Shown: positions 7,629 to 16,905, numbered from the stretch's first letter. The stretch: 64,000 nucleotides of DNA from Bradyrhizobium sp. AZCC 1693 (GCF_036924745.1 NZ_JAZHSD010000001.1:3906001-3970000), one strand, 5' to 3'. A program made the numbers and translations. Notes: generated by a model not told the origin, from the letters alone.

Positions 7629-7784
7629 TCAGTCAGGGGCCAGCCAACGGCAGTCTATTTCGACAATTCCTTCAGGCCTAGCCGGATCAGTTGCGCGTTC
7701 TCGGTATTCTCGCCGGCTCAGCGCTGTGTCGCCGACATCGTCGGAACGGCGCTCGGGGCCAACGATGCGGGAGGGCGGGTTCAT
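7629..7784 (-). pseudogene. Chimeric relic: ruvB 5' end joined to ruvA 3' end
   Basis: Reading leftwards from 7784, the first 22 codons ([13 protein letters not shown], then SDDVGDTAL, to 7719) nearly repeat the start of the true RuvB. Directly after that, in another frame, the bases 7717-7655 encode [20 protein letters not shown] and a TAG, the last 20 codons of RuvA (live gene: [20 protein letters not shown]). The ruvA piece differs at many third positions from the live gene. The fused frame is nonsense and ends at 7629. Its ATG overlaps the stop of the membrane-protein gene as ATGA, just as the true ruvB GTG overlaps the deaminase stop. This is a recombination scar, not a functional gene. 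Confidence 0.85.
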
Positions 7785-8227
7785 GACGTCCTCGCGAGCT
7801 GCCGCGTTAAACACCAGCAAATGATCGATGCAATCAGCGACGCGAAAAGCAGGAGTTCAAGACTGCTCATGGTCTTATCTGCGAGCTCCCGCAAGAAGAA
7901 AGGATTCACAATGACCATTTCGATCAGGACTGCAGCAAGCGCAGCTGCCGCGATGGGCACCAATATTGAATAGTGACGAAAGCTCAGGGCTGCGACTGCA
8001 TGCATAATTCCCGCCAGCAGTGCTGACGGCACGCACAACAAATAAGCGTAAATCACCGCCGCGGCGAGCCAGCCAAGCATCGCCGGTCCGCTGTCAAACT
8101 TGACCCACCACACTACGATGCCACAAATCGGCGGCCAAATGAGCAAGAAGATCGCAACAATAAAAACAAAGCGCCAAAGCGCTGACAGCGAGCCATCTTT
8201 GCCGAGAAAGAACGCCGTTCCGCTCAC
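7781..8227 (-). CDS. Small four-helix membrane protein between ruvA and ruvB relic
   Basis: A 148-residue hydrophobic protein that I do not recognise. Predicted membrane segments lie near residues 18-40 ([20 protein letters not shown]), 50-75 ([20 protein letters not shown]), 85-108 and 122-140; the C-terminal end [10 protein letters not shown] is basic and probably cytoplasmic. It starts at GTG in a GTGA overlap with the ruvA stop and ends in an ATGA overlap with the ruvB relic, so it behaves as a translationally coupled insert in the ruv operon. Base composition is visibly less GC-rich than that of its neighbours, consistent with acquisition. Confidence 0.65.
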   Translation of the reverse strand: MSGTAFFLGKDGSLSALWRFVFIVAIFLLIWPPICGIVVWWVKFDSGPAMLGWLAAAVIYAYLLCVPSALLAGIMHAVAALSFRHYSILVPIAAAALAAVLIEMVIVNPFFLRELADKTMSSLELLLFASLIASIICWCLTRQLARTS

Positions 8228-8841
8228 TTTGCGAGCTCCTTCAGCCCTAACCGAATAAGCTGCGCCGTTTCTGCATTCTCACCGGCGCTGCGCGAAGCCG
8301 CGGCGATGGCAGCCGCCGCCTGCGGCTGGCCGTAGCCCAGATTGACCAGCGCGGAGATGGCATCACTAACCGGGCGCGGCGCGCGGTGGTCGTCGATGGC
8401 GCCGGCGAGATGCACCACCGCTGGATCGACATTGGCAAACGCCGGCGCCTTGTCCTTCAATTCAGAGACGATGCGTTCGGCGACTTTCGGGCCGACGCCG
8501 GGCGTGCGCGATACCGCCGCCTTGTCGCGCAGCGCAATCGCATTGGCAAGCTCGGCCGGCTGCAGCGTCGAAAGCACGGCGAGCGCGACTTTCGCGCCGA
8601 CGCCCTGCACGGTCTGCAGCAGGCGAAACCATTCGCGCTCGGTATCGGTGCGGAAGCCGAACAGCTTTATTTGATCCTCGCGCACGTAAGTCTCGATCGA
8701 CAGCACCGCGGCCTCACCGGGCGACGGCAGCGCCTGCAGCGTGCGCGAGGAGCAATGCACCTGATAGCCGACGCCGCCGACGTCGAGGATCACGTAGTCC
8801 TCGCCGTAGGAATCGATCAGACCTTTGAGCTTGCCGATCAT
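8224..8841 (-). CDS. ruvA: Holliday junction branch migration protein RuvA
   Basis: A 205-residue junction-binding subunit. The OB-fold N-terminus [20 protein letters not shown] is followed by [12 protein letters not shown], the acidic pin region [11 protein letters not shown], and the helix-hairpin-helix motifs [12 protein letters not shown] and [11 protein letters not shown]. The C-terminal domain III ([13 protein letters not shown] to [10 protein letters not shown]) contacts RuvB. Tetramers hold the four-way junction flat for RuvB and RuvC. It follows ruvC with a gap of about 135 bp holding a palindromic repeat, and overlaps the next small membrane gene by four bases. Confidence 0.97.
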   Translation of the reverse strand: MIGKLKGLIDSYGEDYVILDVGGVGYQVHCSSRTLQALPSPGEAAVLSIETYVREDQIKLFGFRTDTEREWFRLLQTVQGVGAKVALAVLSTLQPAELANAIALRDKAAVSRTPGVGPKVAERIVSELKDKAPAFANVDPAVVHLAGAIDDHRAPRPVSDAISALVNLGYGQPQAAAAIAAASRSAGENAETAQLIRLGLKELAK

Positions 8842-8869
8842 GATGGTGACCCGCAGACGGTAGAGATCT

Positions 8870-8955
8870 CGTCATGGCCGGGCTTGTCCCGGCCATCCAC
8901 GTCTTCGGCACCGACGAGAAAAGACGTGGATGCCCGGCACAAGGCCGGGCATGAC
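8870..8955. repeat. REP-like palindromic repeat between ruvC and ruvA
   Basis: GTCATGGCCGGGCTTGTCCC and the inverse text GGCACAAGGCCGGGCATGAC lie at the two ends, with the inner inverted pair CCACGTCTT / AAGACGTGG. The whole folds into one long stem. Such elements are dispersed in Bradyrhizobium intergenic regions and can stabilise or end transcripts; here it sits within an operon. Confidence 0.7.
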
Positions 8956-8977
8956 GGCTTGGATTGGTATCGATCGA

Positions 8978-9505
8978 TCATAGGCTCGCTACCCTTAGCC
9001 GCAGCGCGGCGCCCTGGCGGTGATGGGCATGCGTGATGGCAATCGCCAGCGCGTCGGCGGCGTCGGCGGATTTCGGCTCGGCCTTCGGCAGCAATATTTT
9101 CAGCATCACCGCGATCTGGTTCTTGTCGGCATGTCCCGCGCCGACCACGGTCTTCTTGACCTGGTTGGGCGCATATTCCGCAACCGATATGCCGAACATC
9201 GCGGGCGCCAGCATGGCGACGCCGCGCGCCTGGCCGAGTTTCAGCGTGGCGACGCCGTCCTTGTTGACAAAGGTCTGTTCGACCGCGGCTTCCGCCGGCC
9301 TGAGATCGCCGAGCACTGAGGCGAGCCCCTCATGGATCGCGAGCAGGCGGCCGGCCAGCGGCAGATCGTCGGGCGGCTCCACCGAGCCGCAGCCGATGAA
9401 GACGAGCCGGTTGCCCTCGGTCTCGATCACGCCCCAGCCGGTGCGGCGCAGGCCGGGGTCGATGCCGATGATCCGGACGGGTTGGCGAATCGGTGGGAGT
9501 GTCAT
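8978..9505 (-). CDS. ruvC: Crossover junction endodeoxyribonuclease RuvC
   Basis: A 175-residue RNase H-fold resolvase. The catalytic acidic residues are in [15 protein letters not shown] (first Asp), [10 protein letters not shown] (Glu), and [17 protein letters not shown] (final Asp pair), in the family order. Dimers nick opposite strands of the Holliday junction held by RuvAB. I chose the ATG at 9503-9505 because the frame upstream translates a palindromic repeat (the WIPAFAGMT read-through of such elements). It lies downstream of yebC and upstream of ruvA on the same strand. Confidence 0.96.
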   Translation of the reverse strand: MTLPPIRQPVRIIGIDPGLRRTGWGVIETEGNRLVFIGCGSVEPPDDLPLAGRLLAIHEGLASVLGDLRPAEAAVEQTFVNKDGVATLKLGQARGVAMLAPAMFGISVAEYAPNQVKKTVVGAGHADKNQIAVMLKILLPKAEPKSADAADALAIAITHAHHRQGAALRLRVASL

Positions 9506-9588
9506 GGCGTACTGATAACGCCAGAGCCGGGTGAACGAAACATAAAGAGAACGGAAATCCCCTGCCTCGAGGTCTTCACCCTGCTCGC

Positions 9589-9700
9589 TCGTCATCCCCG
9601 CGAAGGCGGGGATCCAGTACGCCGAGGCCTCTCGGACCAAGCGCAGGTCTGTGGAATACTGGATCGCCCGGTCAAGCCGTGCGACGACAGCGGAGTATGG
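9589..9700. repeat. REP-like palindromic repeat between yebC and ruvC
   Basis: The left arm CGTCATCCCCGCGAAGGCGG followed by GGATCCAGTA and the right arm TACTGGATCGCCCGGTCAAG followed by CCGTGCGACGACAG are the two classical halves of a dispersed palindromic element. Read through on the minus strand it gives the common spurious peptide [10 protein letters not shown], which explains the over-long ruvC frame. Confidence 0.65.
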
Positions 9701-9704
9701 GGCC

Positions 9705-10451
9705 CTACCCGCCCATCTTGGCGACCAGCGCGTCGGAAATCTCGAAATTGGCGTAGACGTTCTGGACGTCGTCGTGCTCGTTCAACAGGTCCATCAGCTT
9801 CAACAGCTTCTCGCCGGTCTCGTCGTCGACCGCGATCGTGTTCTGCGGCTTCCAGGTCAGCGCCGCCTTGCGGGCTTCGCCGAATTTCGCTTCCAGCGCC
9901 TTCGCAACCTCGCGAAAGGTTTCCTGCGAGGCGTAGATCTCGTGGCCGCTTTCGCTTGATACCACGTCGTCGGCGCCGGCCTCGATCGCCGCATCCAGCA
10001 TCGCGTCGTCGGAGGCTTTGCTGGCGTCATATTCGATGATGCCGGTGCGGTCGAACATGAAGGCGACGGAGCCGGTTTCGCCGAGATTGCCGCCGGACTT
10101 GGCGAAGAAGGAGCGGATGTCGGAGGCGGCGCGGTTGCGGTTGTCCGTCAGCGCCTCGACGATCACGGCGACGCCGCCGGGGCCATAACCCTCGTAGCGG
10201 ATTTCGTCGTAGCTCTCGCTGTCGCCGCCGGTCGCCTTCTTGATGGCACGCTCGATATTGTCCTTCGGCATGTTCTCCTGGCGCGCAGCGATCACGGCCG
10301 CGCGCAGCCGCGGATTCATGGCCGGGTCCGGGGTCCCCAATTTGGCCGCCACCGTGATTTCCCGCGCCAGCTTGCCGAACAGTTTCGACTTCTGGGCATC
10401 CTGCTTGCCCTTGCGGTGCATGATGTTCTTGAACTGGGAATGGCCGGCCAT
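9705..10451 (-). CDS. yebC: YebC/PmpR family protein
   Basis: A 248-residue protein starting [20 protein letters not shown], the invariant YebC N-terminus, followed by [15 protein letters not shown] and [15 protein letters not shown]. The family comprises DNA-binding regulators and, for some members, ribosome-associated factors that ease translation of proline stretches. It commonly precedes ruvC in proteobacteria, and here it heads the ruv operon. The ATG at 10449-10451 gives the canonical start; the frame upstream is not conserved. Confidence 0.93.
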   Translation of the reverse strand: MAGHSQFKNIMHRKGKQDAQKSKLFGKLAREITVAAKLGTPDPAMNPRLRAAVIAARQENMPKDNIERAIKKATGGDSESYDEIRYEGYGPGGVAVIVEALTDNRNRAASDIRSFFAKSGGNLGETGSVAFMFDRTGIIEYDASKASDDAMLDAAIEAGADDVVSSESGHEIYASQETFREVAKALEAKFGEARKAALTWKPQNTIAVDDETGEKLLKLMDLLNEHDDVQNVYANFEISDALVAKMGG

Positions 10452-10653
10452 GCAGGGTCTCTTGGATTCGTCCGGGAGGGATGCGGGGTGAAAGCGCGGC
10501 CTTATAGGCCGGCAATCGGGCAAAATCAAAGATTTGCGGCCGATTCGGCTACTAAAGTAGCGCCCGCCTCCGGGAAAAACAGGCAGTTGTTAACCATGAC
10601 TTCATGCTCGGATGAGAGGATTTCGCCCGCGTCCTCAACTTTTAAGAGACTCT

Positions 10654-12423
10654 ATGGCCTTCGGTTTGTTCAAAAAGCGGGTGCCGGAACCTGCCTTGCC
10701 TGCCGTCCAGCCCAAGGTTCAGGCGGTCGCCGCCGCGGCTGAGGCCGTTTCCAGCGACGGCGATTCGGCCAAGGCGATCCTGGAGCTTCTGGAACTCGAA
10801 CTTGGCGCGATGATCCGCCAGCTCGAGCGCGCGGCCAATTCGGTCGCCGGCGGCGCCGAGGCGACCGCCGCGACGCTCTCCACCATCCGCCAGCGCACCA
10901 ATGCCCTGACCGGCCGCACCAGCGAAGCCCAGGGCACGGCGGCGACCTTTTCGCAGGCCGCCGACAAGTTCACCCAATCGGCGCAGGGCATCGGTTCCCA
11001 GGTGCGCGACGCCGGCAAGCTTGCCGACCAGGCCAGCGACGCCGCCCGCGAGGCCAGCACCAATGTCGACCGCCTGCGGGAATCATCGGCGGCGATCGGC
11101 AATGTCGTCAATTTGATCGCGCAGATCGCGCGGCAGACCACGCTGCTGGCGCTCAATTCCACCATCGAGGCCGCACGCGCCGGCGAGGCCGGGCGCGGTT
11201 TCGCCGTGGTCGCCACCGAGGTGAAGGCGCTCGCGGTGCAGACCCAGAACGCGACTGAAGAGATCACCAAGAAGATCGAGGCGCTGCAGCGCGACGCCGC
11301 GGGCTCGGTCGACGCCGTGCATCGCATCTCGCAGGCGATCGAAGCGATCCGCCCGGTATTCGAGAACGTCAATGGCGCGGTTGCCGAACAGAACGCGACG
11401 ACCGGCGAAATGGCTGACAACGCGGCTTCCGCTTCCAGCTTCATCGGCTCGGTCGGCGATAGCGCAACCGAGATCGACAGCGCGACCAAGGAAGCCGAGG
11501 CGCACGGCGAAAGCGTCGCCAAGGCTGGACGCGCCGTCACGACGTTTGCGCAGAAGCTCAAGTCGCGTTGCGCCGTGCTGCTGAGGCAGGGAGAGAAAGA
11601 AGGCGACCGCCAGGACCGCCGCAAGGACGAAAGGCTACCCTGCAGCCTCAAGATCGAAATTGCCGCCCCGCGCGGGGTGATATCGGCACCCGTCTACGAA
11701 ATTTCCATGGGTGGCATTCTGGTCAGCGGGGCAGACGCGGAAGCGCTGGCGCAGGGCCAGAGCTTCAACGCGACGCTGCAGGATATCGGCGCCTGCCGGA
11801 TTCGCATCGTCCAGCGGTCGAAGGCCGGCACGCACGCGCAGTTCGAAAGGCCGGATACGGCGCTGATCGAGAAGATCGAAGACAAAATATGGTCGATCCA
11901 GGACGACAATACCGAAGCGATCACCCGCGCGATGGAAGCTGCCGCGGCGCTGAAGAAGATCTTCGAGAATGGCATCGACAGCGGCGCCATCACGATCGAG
12001 GACATGTTCGAGACCAACTATATAGAGATCGCGGGCAGCAATCCGGTGCAGTACCGCACCAAAATCCTGGACTGGGCCGACCGCGCGCTGCCGCCGTTCC
12101 AGGAAGCGTTCCTCGCCAAGGACAAGCGGATGGCGTTCTGCGCCATGATCGACACCAACGGCTATCTGCCTGTTCATAACAAGATCTATTCGCACCCGCA
12201 GCGGCCGGGCGACGTCACCTGGAACACCGCCAACAGCCGCAACCGCCGCATCTTCAACGATGCGGCCGGCCTTGCCGCCGGGCGCAACCAGCGCGCCTAT
12301 CTGATCCAGAGCTACGCCCGCGACATGGGCAACGGCAACACCGTGATGATGCGCGAGATCGACGTGCCGATCCGCGTCAAAGGCCGACACTGGGGCGGGT
12401 TCCGTACGGCCTACCGGCTCTAG
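10654..12423 (+). CDS. Soluble chemotaxis receptor with PilZ and C-terminal sensor-like domain
   Basis: A 589-residue methyl-accepting protein without membrane segments. Residues about 60-305 are the helical signalling domain, with the hairpin tip [20 protein letters not shown] and [15 protein letters not shown]. Residues 320-405 are a PilZ domain: [14 protein letters not shown] at its start supplies the RxxxR part and [11 protein letters not shown] the D/N-x-S-x-x-G-like part for cyclic di-GMP. Residues 415-589 are a C-terminal domain shared with the next gene, containing [29 protein letters not shown] and [12 protein letters not shown], reminiscent of PDC/Cache-type sensor folds. The protein could link cyclic di-GMP and a cytoplasmic signal to CheA. 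I chose ATG 10654, MAFGLFKKR, over the upstream one. Confidence 0.85.
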   Translation: MAFGLFKKRVPEPALPAVQPKVQAVAAAAEAVSSDGDSAKAILELLELELGAMIRQLERAANSVAGGAEATAATLSTIRQRTNALTGRTSEAQGTAATFSQAADKFTQSAQGIGSQVRDAGKLADQASDAAREASTNVDRLRESSAAIGNVVNLIAQIARQTTLLALNSTIEAARAGEAGRGFAVVATEVKALAVQTQNATEEITKKIEALQRDAAGSVDAVHRISQAIEAIRPVFENVNGAVAEQNATTGEMADNAASASSFIGSVGDSATEIDSATKEAEAHGESVAKAGRAVTTFAQKLKSRCAVLLRQGEKEGDRQDRRKDERLPCSLKIEIAAPRGVISAPVYEISMGGILVSGADAEALAQGQSFNATLQDIGACRIRIVQRSKAGTHAQFERPDTALIEKIEDKIWSIQDDNTEAITRAMEAAAALKKIFENGIDSGAITIEDMFETNYIEIAGSNPVQYRTKILDWADRALPPFQEAFLAKDKRMAFCAMIDTNGYLPVHNKIYSHPQRPGDVTWNTANSRNRRIFNDAAGLAAGRNQRAYLIQSYARDMGNGNTVMMREIDVPIRVKGRHWGGFRTAYRL

Positions 12424-12529
12424 TGCGCTCTCAGGCAAGACGCCAAGGCGCGAATCACGCTCTAGACTTGGAATTGGAATGCGATTCGCCGCGGTGAGCC
12501 GATCGGCTCAGACTGGAGAAAGCTCGAAC

Positions 12530-13954
12530 ATGTCCGTTGTGCAGCGTGCAGTCCTGGACACTCAATCCAACCAGACACTGGCCGAACGACTCATTGACCA
12601 GCTTGCCAACCGCATCGGCGGGCTCGGCGTCGAGCTTGCCGATATCGCCGGCAACGTCCAGGAGGTCGCGAGCCGCGTCGCGAACCAGTCGGAGCGGTTC
12701 CACCACTTACAGAAGACGGCCGAAACGATGGTCTCGGCCAACCGCGACATCGCCAATGCATCGCAGGCGGTGCAATCGACCACGTCCGCAGCCGTCGTAG
12801 AGATCGTTCAGTCGCGCAGCGCGGTGGATACGGCCGTCAAGCACATCGCCGAACTCGTCGAAGCGGTCGGCCGCATCGAGGCAAGGCTCAGCGCCGTCGG
12901 CTCGGCCCTGTCGCAGGTTGCAAAAGTTTCCGGCTCGATCGAGGCGATTGCGAAGCAGACCAACCTGCTGGCGCTCAATGCCACGATCGAGGCGGCGCGC
13001 GCCGGAACCGCCGGCCGCGGCTTTGCCGTCGTCGCGAGCGAAGTGAAGAGCCTGGCGGAGGGGACTCGCCAGGCCACCCAGCAGATTTCCGATACCATGC
13101 GCGATCTCGACGGCCAGATCGGCAGCCTGATCGGCGAGAGCAGCGACGCCTCACTCCGCGCCAAGAGCGCCGGTGAAGGCGCACAGCAGATCAGCGGCAT
13201 CATCGCGCGCGTGCACCAGGGCGTCGCGTCCGTAGGCCAGGAGATCGACGGCGTCGCCAGGGCCGCGACGTCCAATCTCGGCCATTGCGACACTGTTATC
13301 ACCGAGCTCAGCGAACTCGCCAAGGGCGTCGACCTCTCCTCGCGCGATCTCAAGCACGCGGACGACCGGGTGACAAAGCTGCTCGAGACATCCGAAGACC
13401 TGATCGCGCTGATCGCCGACAGCGGCGTCGAGACCTTGGACGCACCGCTGATCCGCGTCGTCGTCGACACCGCGAAGCACATCTCGGCCGAGTTCGAGGC
13501 CGCGATCGACCGCGGCGAGATCACGCTCGACCAGCTCATGGACGAGAAGTATCGGGAAATCCCCGGCACCGATCCCAAGCAGTATCTCACCAATTACGTC
13601 GCCTTCACCGACCGCGTCCTGCCTTCCATCCAGGATCCAATCCAGAAAAGCGATCCGCGCATCGCGTTCTGCGTCGCCTGGGCCAAAGGCGGTTATCTGC
13701 CGACCCACAATCCGAACTACCGCCTGCCGCAGGGCAAGGACCCGGTCTGGAACAACGCCAATTGCCGCAACCGCCGCCTGTTCAACGACCGCGCGGTGAA
13801 GAAGGTGGCGGCGAACACAAAACCGTTCCTGCTGCAGACCTACCGGCGCGACATGGGCGGCGGCAATTTCGTGCTGATGAAGGACCTGTCGTCACCGATC
13901 TTCATCCGCGGCCGCCACTGGGGCGCATTCCGGATAGGCTTTCGGCAGAGCTAG
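12530..13954 (+). CDS. Soluble chemotaxis receptor with C-terminal sensor-like domain
   Basis: A 474-residue methyl-accepting protein without membrane helices or HAMP. Residues 20-295 form the signalling hairpin, with tip [20 protein letters not shown] and [20 protein letters not shown]. Residues 300-474 repeat the C-terminal domain of the preceding gene: [50 protein letters not shown] and [12 protein letters not shown]. It lacks the PilZ domain of its neighbour. GGAGA lies ten bases before the ATG at 12530. The two genes are 106 bp apart and probably arose by duplication, with later gain or loss of PilZ. Confidence 0.88.
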   Translation: MSVVQRAVLDTQSNQTLAERLIDQLANRIGGLGVELADIAGNVQEVASRVANQSERFHHLQKTAETMVSANRDIANASQAVQSTTSAAVVEIVQSRSAVDTAVKHIAELVEAVGRIEARLSAVGSALSQVAKVSGSIEAIAKQTNLLALNATIEAARAGTAGRGFAVVASEVKSLAEGTRQATQQISDTMRDLDGQIGSLIGESSDASLRAKSAGEGAQQISGIIARVHQGVASVGQEIDGVARAATSNLGHCDTVITELSELAKGVDLSSRDLKHADDRVTKLLETSEDLIALIADSGVETLDAPLIRVVVDTAKHISAEFEAAIDRGEITLDQLMDEKYREIPGTDPKQYLTNYVAFTDRVLPSIQDPIQKSDPRIAFCVAWAKGGYLPTHNPNYRLPQGKDPVWNNANCRNRRLFNDRAVKKVAANTKPFLLQTYRRDMGGGNFVLMKDLSSPIFIRGRHWGAFRIGFRQS

Positions 13955-14057
13955 CTACCGGTAGATTGTGGCACCGGAAGACGGGTCATGTCTTGCGTGA
14001 CGCGGACGCGTACATGTCGCGCGTTCCGCCTGCGGCTCGGCCAGCAAATCCCGAGCG

Positions 14058-14699
14058 CTAGCGCAGGCTCGCCGGCAGTTCGAACCCCTGATACTCGCGC
14101 GTCAGCAACGCCTTCAGCGCCGGCATGTTCGGCGCCGCATCCTTGGCCGGCATCGGGTCATTATCCGCCTTGACGAAGTCCGGCGGCGTACCCGGCAGCT
14201 TATAGAGATTGAAATTGGTTCGCCTGATCGCGAAGTCGGCCTGCAGATAGCCATCGCTCATCATCAGGCCGGCGGGCGCGACATAGAATCCATCCTCGCG
14301 AAACGGGCCGAGGATCGAGAACGTGGTCGATCCTTTCCTGACGTCGCGGCGCTCGCTTGAGAGCCTGACCAGTTCGGTCTGCTCGCCGTTAACCGTTACG
14401 TAGACGCGGCGCAACGGCAGTTCGGCCGCGTCCTGGGTGACCACGCTGACCAGCACCAGCACGTACTTGCCGATGTCCCGATATTCCTCGACGTTCGACG
14501 GCCAGCAGAAATCGATCGACGATCCACGCGCTGCGCCTTTTGGCGCCTGCCCTTTGGTTCGCACCGCGGCCTTCTCGAGCCGCTCTGTCATCTCAGCAGG
14601 CGTCACCTCGCCTTGCGAGACCGGCCGCTGGTTGAGCGTCTGGGCGTCGACCGCGGTAGATAGGAAAAAAGCCAGCGCAACAGTCAACAGCCAGCGCAT
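14058..14699 (-). CDS. Secreted protein of unknown function
   Basis: A 213-residue protein with a clear Sec signal peptide, MRWLLTVALAFFLSTAVDAQ, cleaved after Ala-Gln or nearby. The mature part has a beta-rich centre (YVLVLVSVVTQDAAELPLRR, YVTVNGEQTEL, ADFAIRRTNFNLYKLPGTPP) and a single Cys-Trp in SSIDFCWPS. I do not recognise the family. It follows the YmdB-type gene with a gap of only about 27 bp on the same strand and probably belongs to its operon. The ATG at 14697-14699 is best spaced from GGAG; GTG 14714 and ATG 14705 are alternatives. Confidence 0.7.
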   Translation of the reverse strand: MRWLLTVALAFFLSTAVDAQTLNQRPVSQGEVTPAEMTERLEKAAVRTKGQAPKGAARGSSIDFCWPSNVEEYRDIGKYVLVLVSVVTQDAAELPLRRVYVTVNGEQTELVRLSSERRDVRKGSTTFSILGPFREDGFYVAPAGLMMSDGYLQADFAIRRTNFNLYKLPGTPPDFVKADNDPMPAKDAAPNMPALKALLTREYQGFELPASLR

Positions 14700-14725
14700 C
14701 GACATTCTCTCCACGTTCGTACTCG

Positions 14726-15547
14726 TCAGACCCAGAATCCCGGCACGGCCGGCTCGAGCCTGCCGCCGGCCCGCACCGGCGCAACACGCAGCGCAAGGCC
14801 GGTGGCATCATCGGTCTCGACCGCAACGCCGCTGAGGGTCGCCACACCGGCCGCCGGTTCGAAGCGCCCTGAGGGAATGCCCGTTGTGAAGCGCCGCAGC
14901 GGCTCTTCCTTCTGCATGCCGATGATGGAATCATAGTCGCCGGTCATGCCGGCATCGGTCATGTAGGCGGTGCCGCCGTTGAGGATCTGATGATCGGCGG
15001 TCGGCACATGGGTGTGGGTGCCGACGACGAGGCTGGCGCGGCCGTCGCAGAAGAAACCGATGCCCTGTTTCTCGCTCGACGCCTCGCCGTGGAAGTCGAC
15101 CACGATCGCGTCAGCCGCCTCGCGCAGCGGGCAGGCCTCGAGTTCGCGATTGAGAACCTGGAAGGGATCGTCGTACGGCGTCATGAAGACGCGGCCGATG
15201 GCGTTGATAACAAGCGCGCGCTTGCCGTTCTTGGTATCGACCAGCGCCGCGCCGCGGCCCGGCGTCCCCTTTGGATAATTGGCGGGACGGACCAGCTTCG
15301 GCGCGCGCTCGATGAACACCAGCGCCTCGCGCTGGTCCCAGGCGTGATTGCCAAGCGTGATGGCATCCGCTCCCGCATCGAGGAATTCCTGATAGATCGT
15401 CTCGGTGATGCCAAAGCCGCCGGCGGAATTCTCGCCATTGACGACGACGAGATCGAGGGCCCAGTCTCTGACCATGCCGGGCAGATATTCTGCGATCGCG
15501 GCGCGGCCTGCCCGGCCGACCACGTCGCCAACGAAGAGAATGCGCAA
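14726..15547 (-). CDS. YmdB-type metallophosphoesterase (TIGR00282)
   Basis: A 273-residue cytoplasmic enzyme with all family motifs in order: RILFVGDVVGRAGRAAI, VVNGENSAGGFGIT, LGNHAWDQ, VDFHGEASSEKQ, VGTHTHVPTADHQI and DAGMTGDYDSIIGM. The fold binds two metal ions; Bacillus YmdB hydrolyses 2',3'-cyclic nucleotides and influences RNA turnover, but the alphaproteobacterial enzyme is less studied. The start is TTG at 15545-15547, with GGAG seven bases upstream inside the preceding stop region, three bases after the cyclo-ligase stop, so the genes are cotranscribed. Confidence 0.92.
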   Translation of the reverse strand: MRILFVGDVVGRAGRAAIAEYLPGMVRDWALDLVVVNGENSAGGFGITETIYQEFLDAGADAITLGNHAWDQREALVFIERAPKLVRPANYPKGTPGRGAALVDTKNGKRALVINAIGRVFMTPYDDPFQVLNRELEACPLREAADAIVVDFHGEASSEKQGIGFFCDGRASLVVGTHTHVPTADHQILNGGTAYMTDAGMTGDYDSIIGMQKEEPLRRFTTGIPSGRFEPAAGVATLSGVAVETDDATGLALRVAPVRAGGRLEPAVPGFWV

Positions 15548-15550
15548 AGT

Positions 15551-16126
15551 TCAGCTCCGGAAATCGAACACTTTCTTTTCCGTTAGCACATAATCCAGCG
15601 CCACGTCGTGCGGCAGCGCGGGAACGGCTTTTATTTCCTGCAGCGAGAAGGCGGTGCCGACCGCCGTGATGGCTTTCACCTTGCGCAAATGGGCGAGCGT
15701 ATAGTCGTAATGTCCGGCGCCATAGCCGATGCGGTGGCCCTCGCGGTCGAACGCCGCCAGCGGCACCAGCATGATATCGGGAATGAGCTCTTCCGCCGCC
15801 GGCGACGGCTCGAGGATGCCGAGCGGCCCCATCATCAGCCGGTTGTCTGGCGACCAGGCGCGAAACGCCAGCGATTTTCCGCGCGCCATCACCGCCGGCA
15901 GCGCCAGCTTCGCGCCCTGTTCGGCGAGCTTGCGCATCAAGGGCGCGGGATCGATCTCGCTGCGGATTGGCGAATAGCCTGACACGACCATGCCGGGAAG
16001 AATCGCGAACGGCACGCCGTGCTTGGCCATCGCCTGCGCTGCGGCGGCGCGCTGCTCGTCGCTCAACGCATCGCGCTTTGCGAGCGCGGCGGCACGGAAG
16101 TCGGCTTTCGACAGGGTTGCCGTCAT
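15551..16126 (-). CDS. 5-formyltetrahydrofolate cyclo-ligase
   Basis: A 191-residue enzyme that converts 5-formyl-THF to 5,10-methenyl-THF with ATP. Conserved features are KADFRAAALAKRDALS at the N-terminus (ATP-binding basic residues), GYSPIRSEIDP, and the signature DREGHRIGYGAGHYDYTL, which binds the folate and phosphate. The ATG at 16124-16126 gives the normal length; upstream codons translate a palindromic repeat. It is the gene next to 6S RNA and zapA, the same arrangement as ygfA-ssrS-zapA in other proteobacteria, supporting the assignment of the RNA. Confidence 0.93.
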   Translation of the reverse strand: MTATLSKADFRAAALAKRDALSDEQRAAAAQAMAKHGVPFAILPGMVVSGYSPIRSEIDPAPLMRKLAEQGAKLALPAVMARGKSLAFRAWSPDNRLMMGPLGILEPSPAAEELIPDIMLVPLAAFDREGHRIGYGAGHYDYTLAHLRKVKAITAVGTAFSLQEIKAVPALPHDVALDYVLTEKKVFDFRS

Positions 16127-16141
16127 GCAGTATCTTTCCGC

Positions 16142-16266
16142 TGTCATCACCCCGCCTTGTGCGCAATTGCGCACTGGAGCGGGTGATCCAGTATTCCAGA
16201 GACTTCAGTGATTCAACCGAGACGCCGCGGCGTACCGGATACCCCGCATTCGCGGAGTATGACGGG
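16142..16266. repeat. Palindromic intergenic repeat with TGCGCAATTGCGCA core
   Basis: TGTCATCACCCCGCCTTGTG leads into the palindrome TGCGCAATTGCGCA (16160-16173) and GAGCGGGTGATCCAGTATTC; the right arm is GCGGCGTACCGGATACCCCG, CATTCGCGG and AGTATGACGGG. It combines the classical two-armed repeat with the 14-bp core seen at 1846 and 42514, between 6S RNA and the cyclo-ligase gene. Confidence 0.6.
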
Positions 16267-16309
16267 ACGTGCGCGGGTAGGACAAAGTCGCAGGCAACCA
16301 AAAACAAAG

Positions 16310-16471
16310 CGCGAAGCCGCGAACGCCGTTGAAGCACTCGATCCCGGAGTTCCCTACGAAAGTAGGTGGGCACCATATGTCCGGATCCACGGACCCGGCC
16401 AGGGACAGTTCCCTAAAGGATCGATAAGGCCCCGGGGATATATGGCTCCTGACGCACGACGCAGCTTCGCG
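16310..16471 (-). ncRNA. ssrS: 6S RNA
   Basis: The gap between zapA and the 5-formyl-THF cyclo-ligase gene is the standard site of 6S RNA. Reading the minus strand, CGCGAAGC (16471-16464) pairs with GCTTCGCG (16317-16310) as a closing stem. Between lie GC-rich complementary blocks such as CCCCGGGGCC, TTAGGGAACTGTCCCT and CCGGGTCCGTGGATCCGG, which give the long interrupted hairpin with a central bubble that mimics an open promoter and traps sigma-70 RNA polymerase. Length is about 160 nt, as for known alphaproteobacterial 6S RNAs. A T-run (TTTGTTTTT) follows at 16309-16301. Exact ends are inferred from folding. Confidence 0.8.
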
Positions 16472-16521
16472 GAACCAATGTAGGGCTTAAGGACCGAATC
16501 CGCCAGCACTAACCCAGCCCG

Positions 16522-16905
16522 TCACCCGATCGCGACGCCACTGCCGATGGTGCGGTTCAGCATCTGCGTGGTCTTCTCGATGCGGTCGGCGGCGGCGTTG
16601 AGTGCGTTGGCGACCGCGACCTGCGTGGCCTTGGCGCGGTCGGCGGCGGCGACGCGAACGTTGCGCAGGGTTTCGAGCTCGCCCTCCAGCGCGCGAATCC
16701 GCGCGTTGGCGTCGAGCAGCTCATCGCACACAGTGAGCGCCGCCATCACCGTCAGCCGCGCATCGCCGATCTCACCGAACTTGCCGCGCAACTCGCCGAC
16801 CCGCGTTTCCAGGCTCTCGGCGAGCTTTAAGAGCCGCACTTCCTGCCCTTCCTCGCAGGCCATGCGGTACTGCCGGCCGTTGATGGTGACGTTGATGTGG
16901 CTCAT
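16522..16905 (-). CDS. zapA: Cell division protein ZapA
   Basis: A 127-residue cytoplasmic protein. The N-terminal half, HINVTINGRQYRMACEEGQE and LAESLETRVGELRG, is the ZapA globular head; the C-terminal half is a coiled coil from DELLDANARIRALEGELETL onward. ZapA tetramers cross-link FtsZ filaments at the division ring. Its ATG overlaps the DUF4164 gene stop by four bases, so the two are translated together; 6S RNA and the cyclo-ligase gene follow downstream. Confidence 0.93.
   Translation of the reverse strand: MSHINVTINGRQYRMACEEGQEVRLLKLAESLETRVGELRGKFGEIGDARLTVMAALTVCDELLDANARIRALEGELETLRNVRVAAADRAKATQVAVANALNAAADRIEKTTQMLNRTIGSGVAIG

Noticed and set aside
7629..7784. The 51-codon chimeric frame as a functional small protein
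   Set aside because: After the 22 RuvB-like codons it reads the ruvA tail out of frame, giving a nonsense sequence; coupling by ATGA is inherited from the original ruvB start.
9506..9560. A LexA (SOS) box before ruvC
   Set aside because: GAAC occurs twice (9532 and 9548 region) but the spacing is about 12 bases, not the 7 required for the alphaproteobacterial GTTC-N7-GTTC box.
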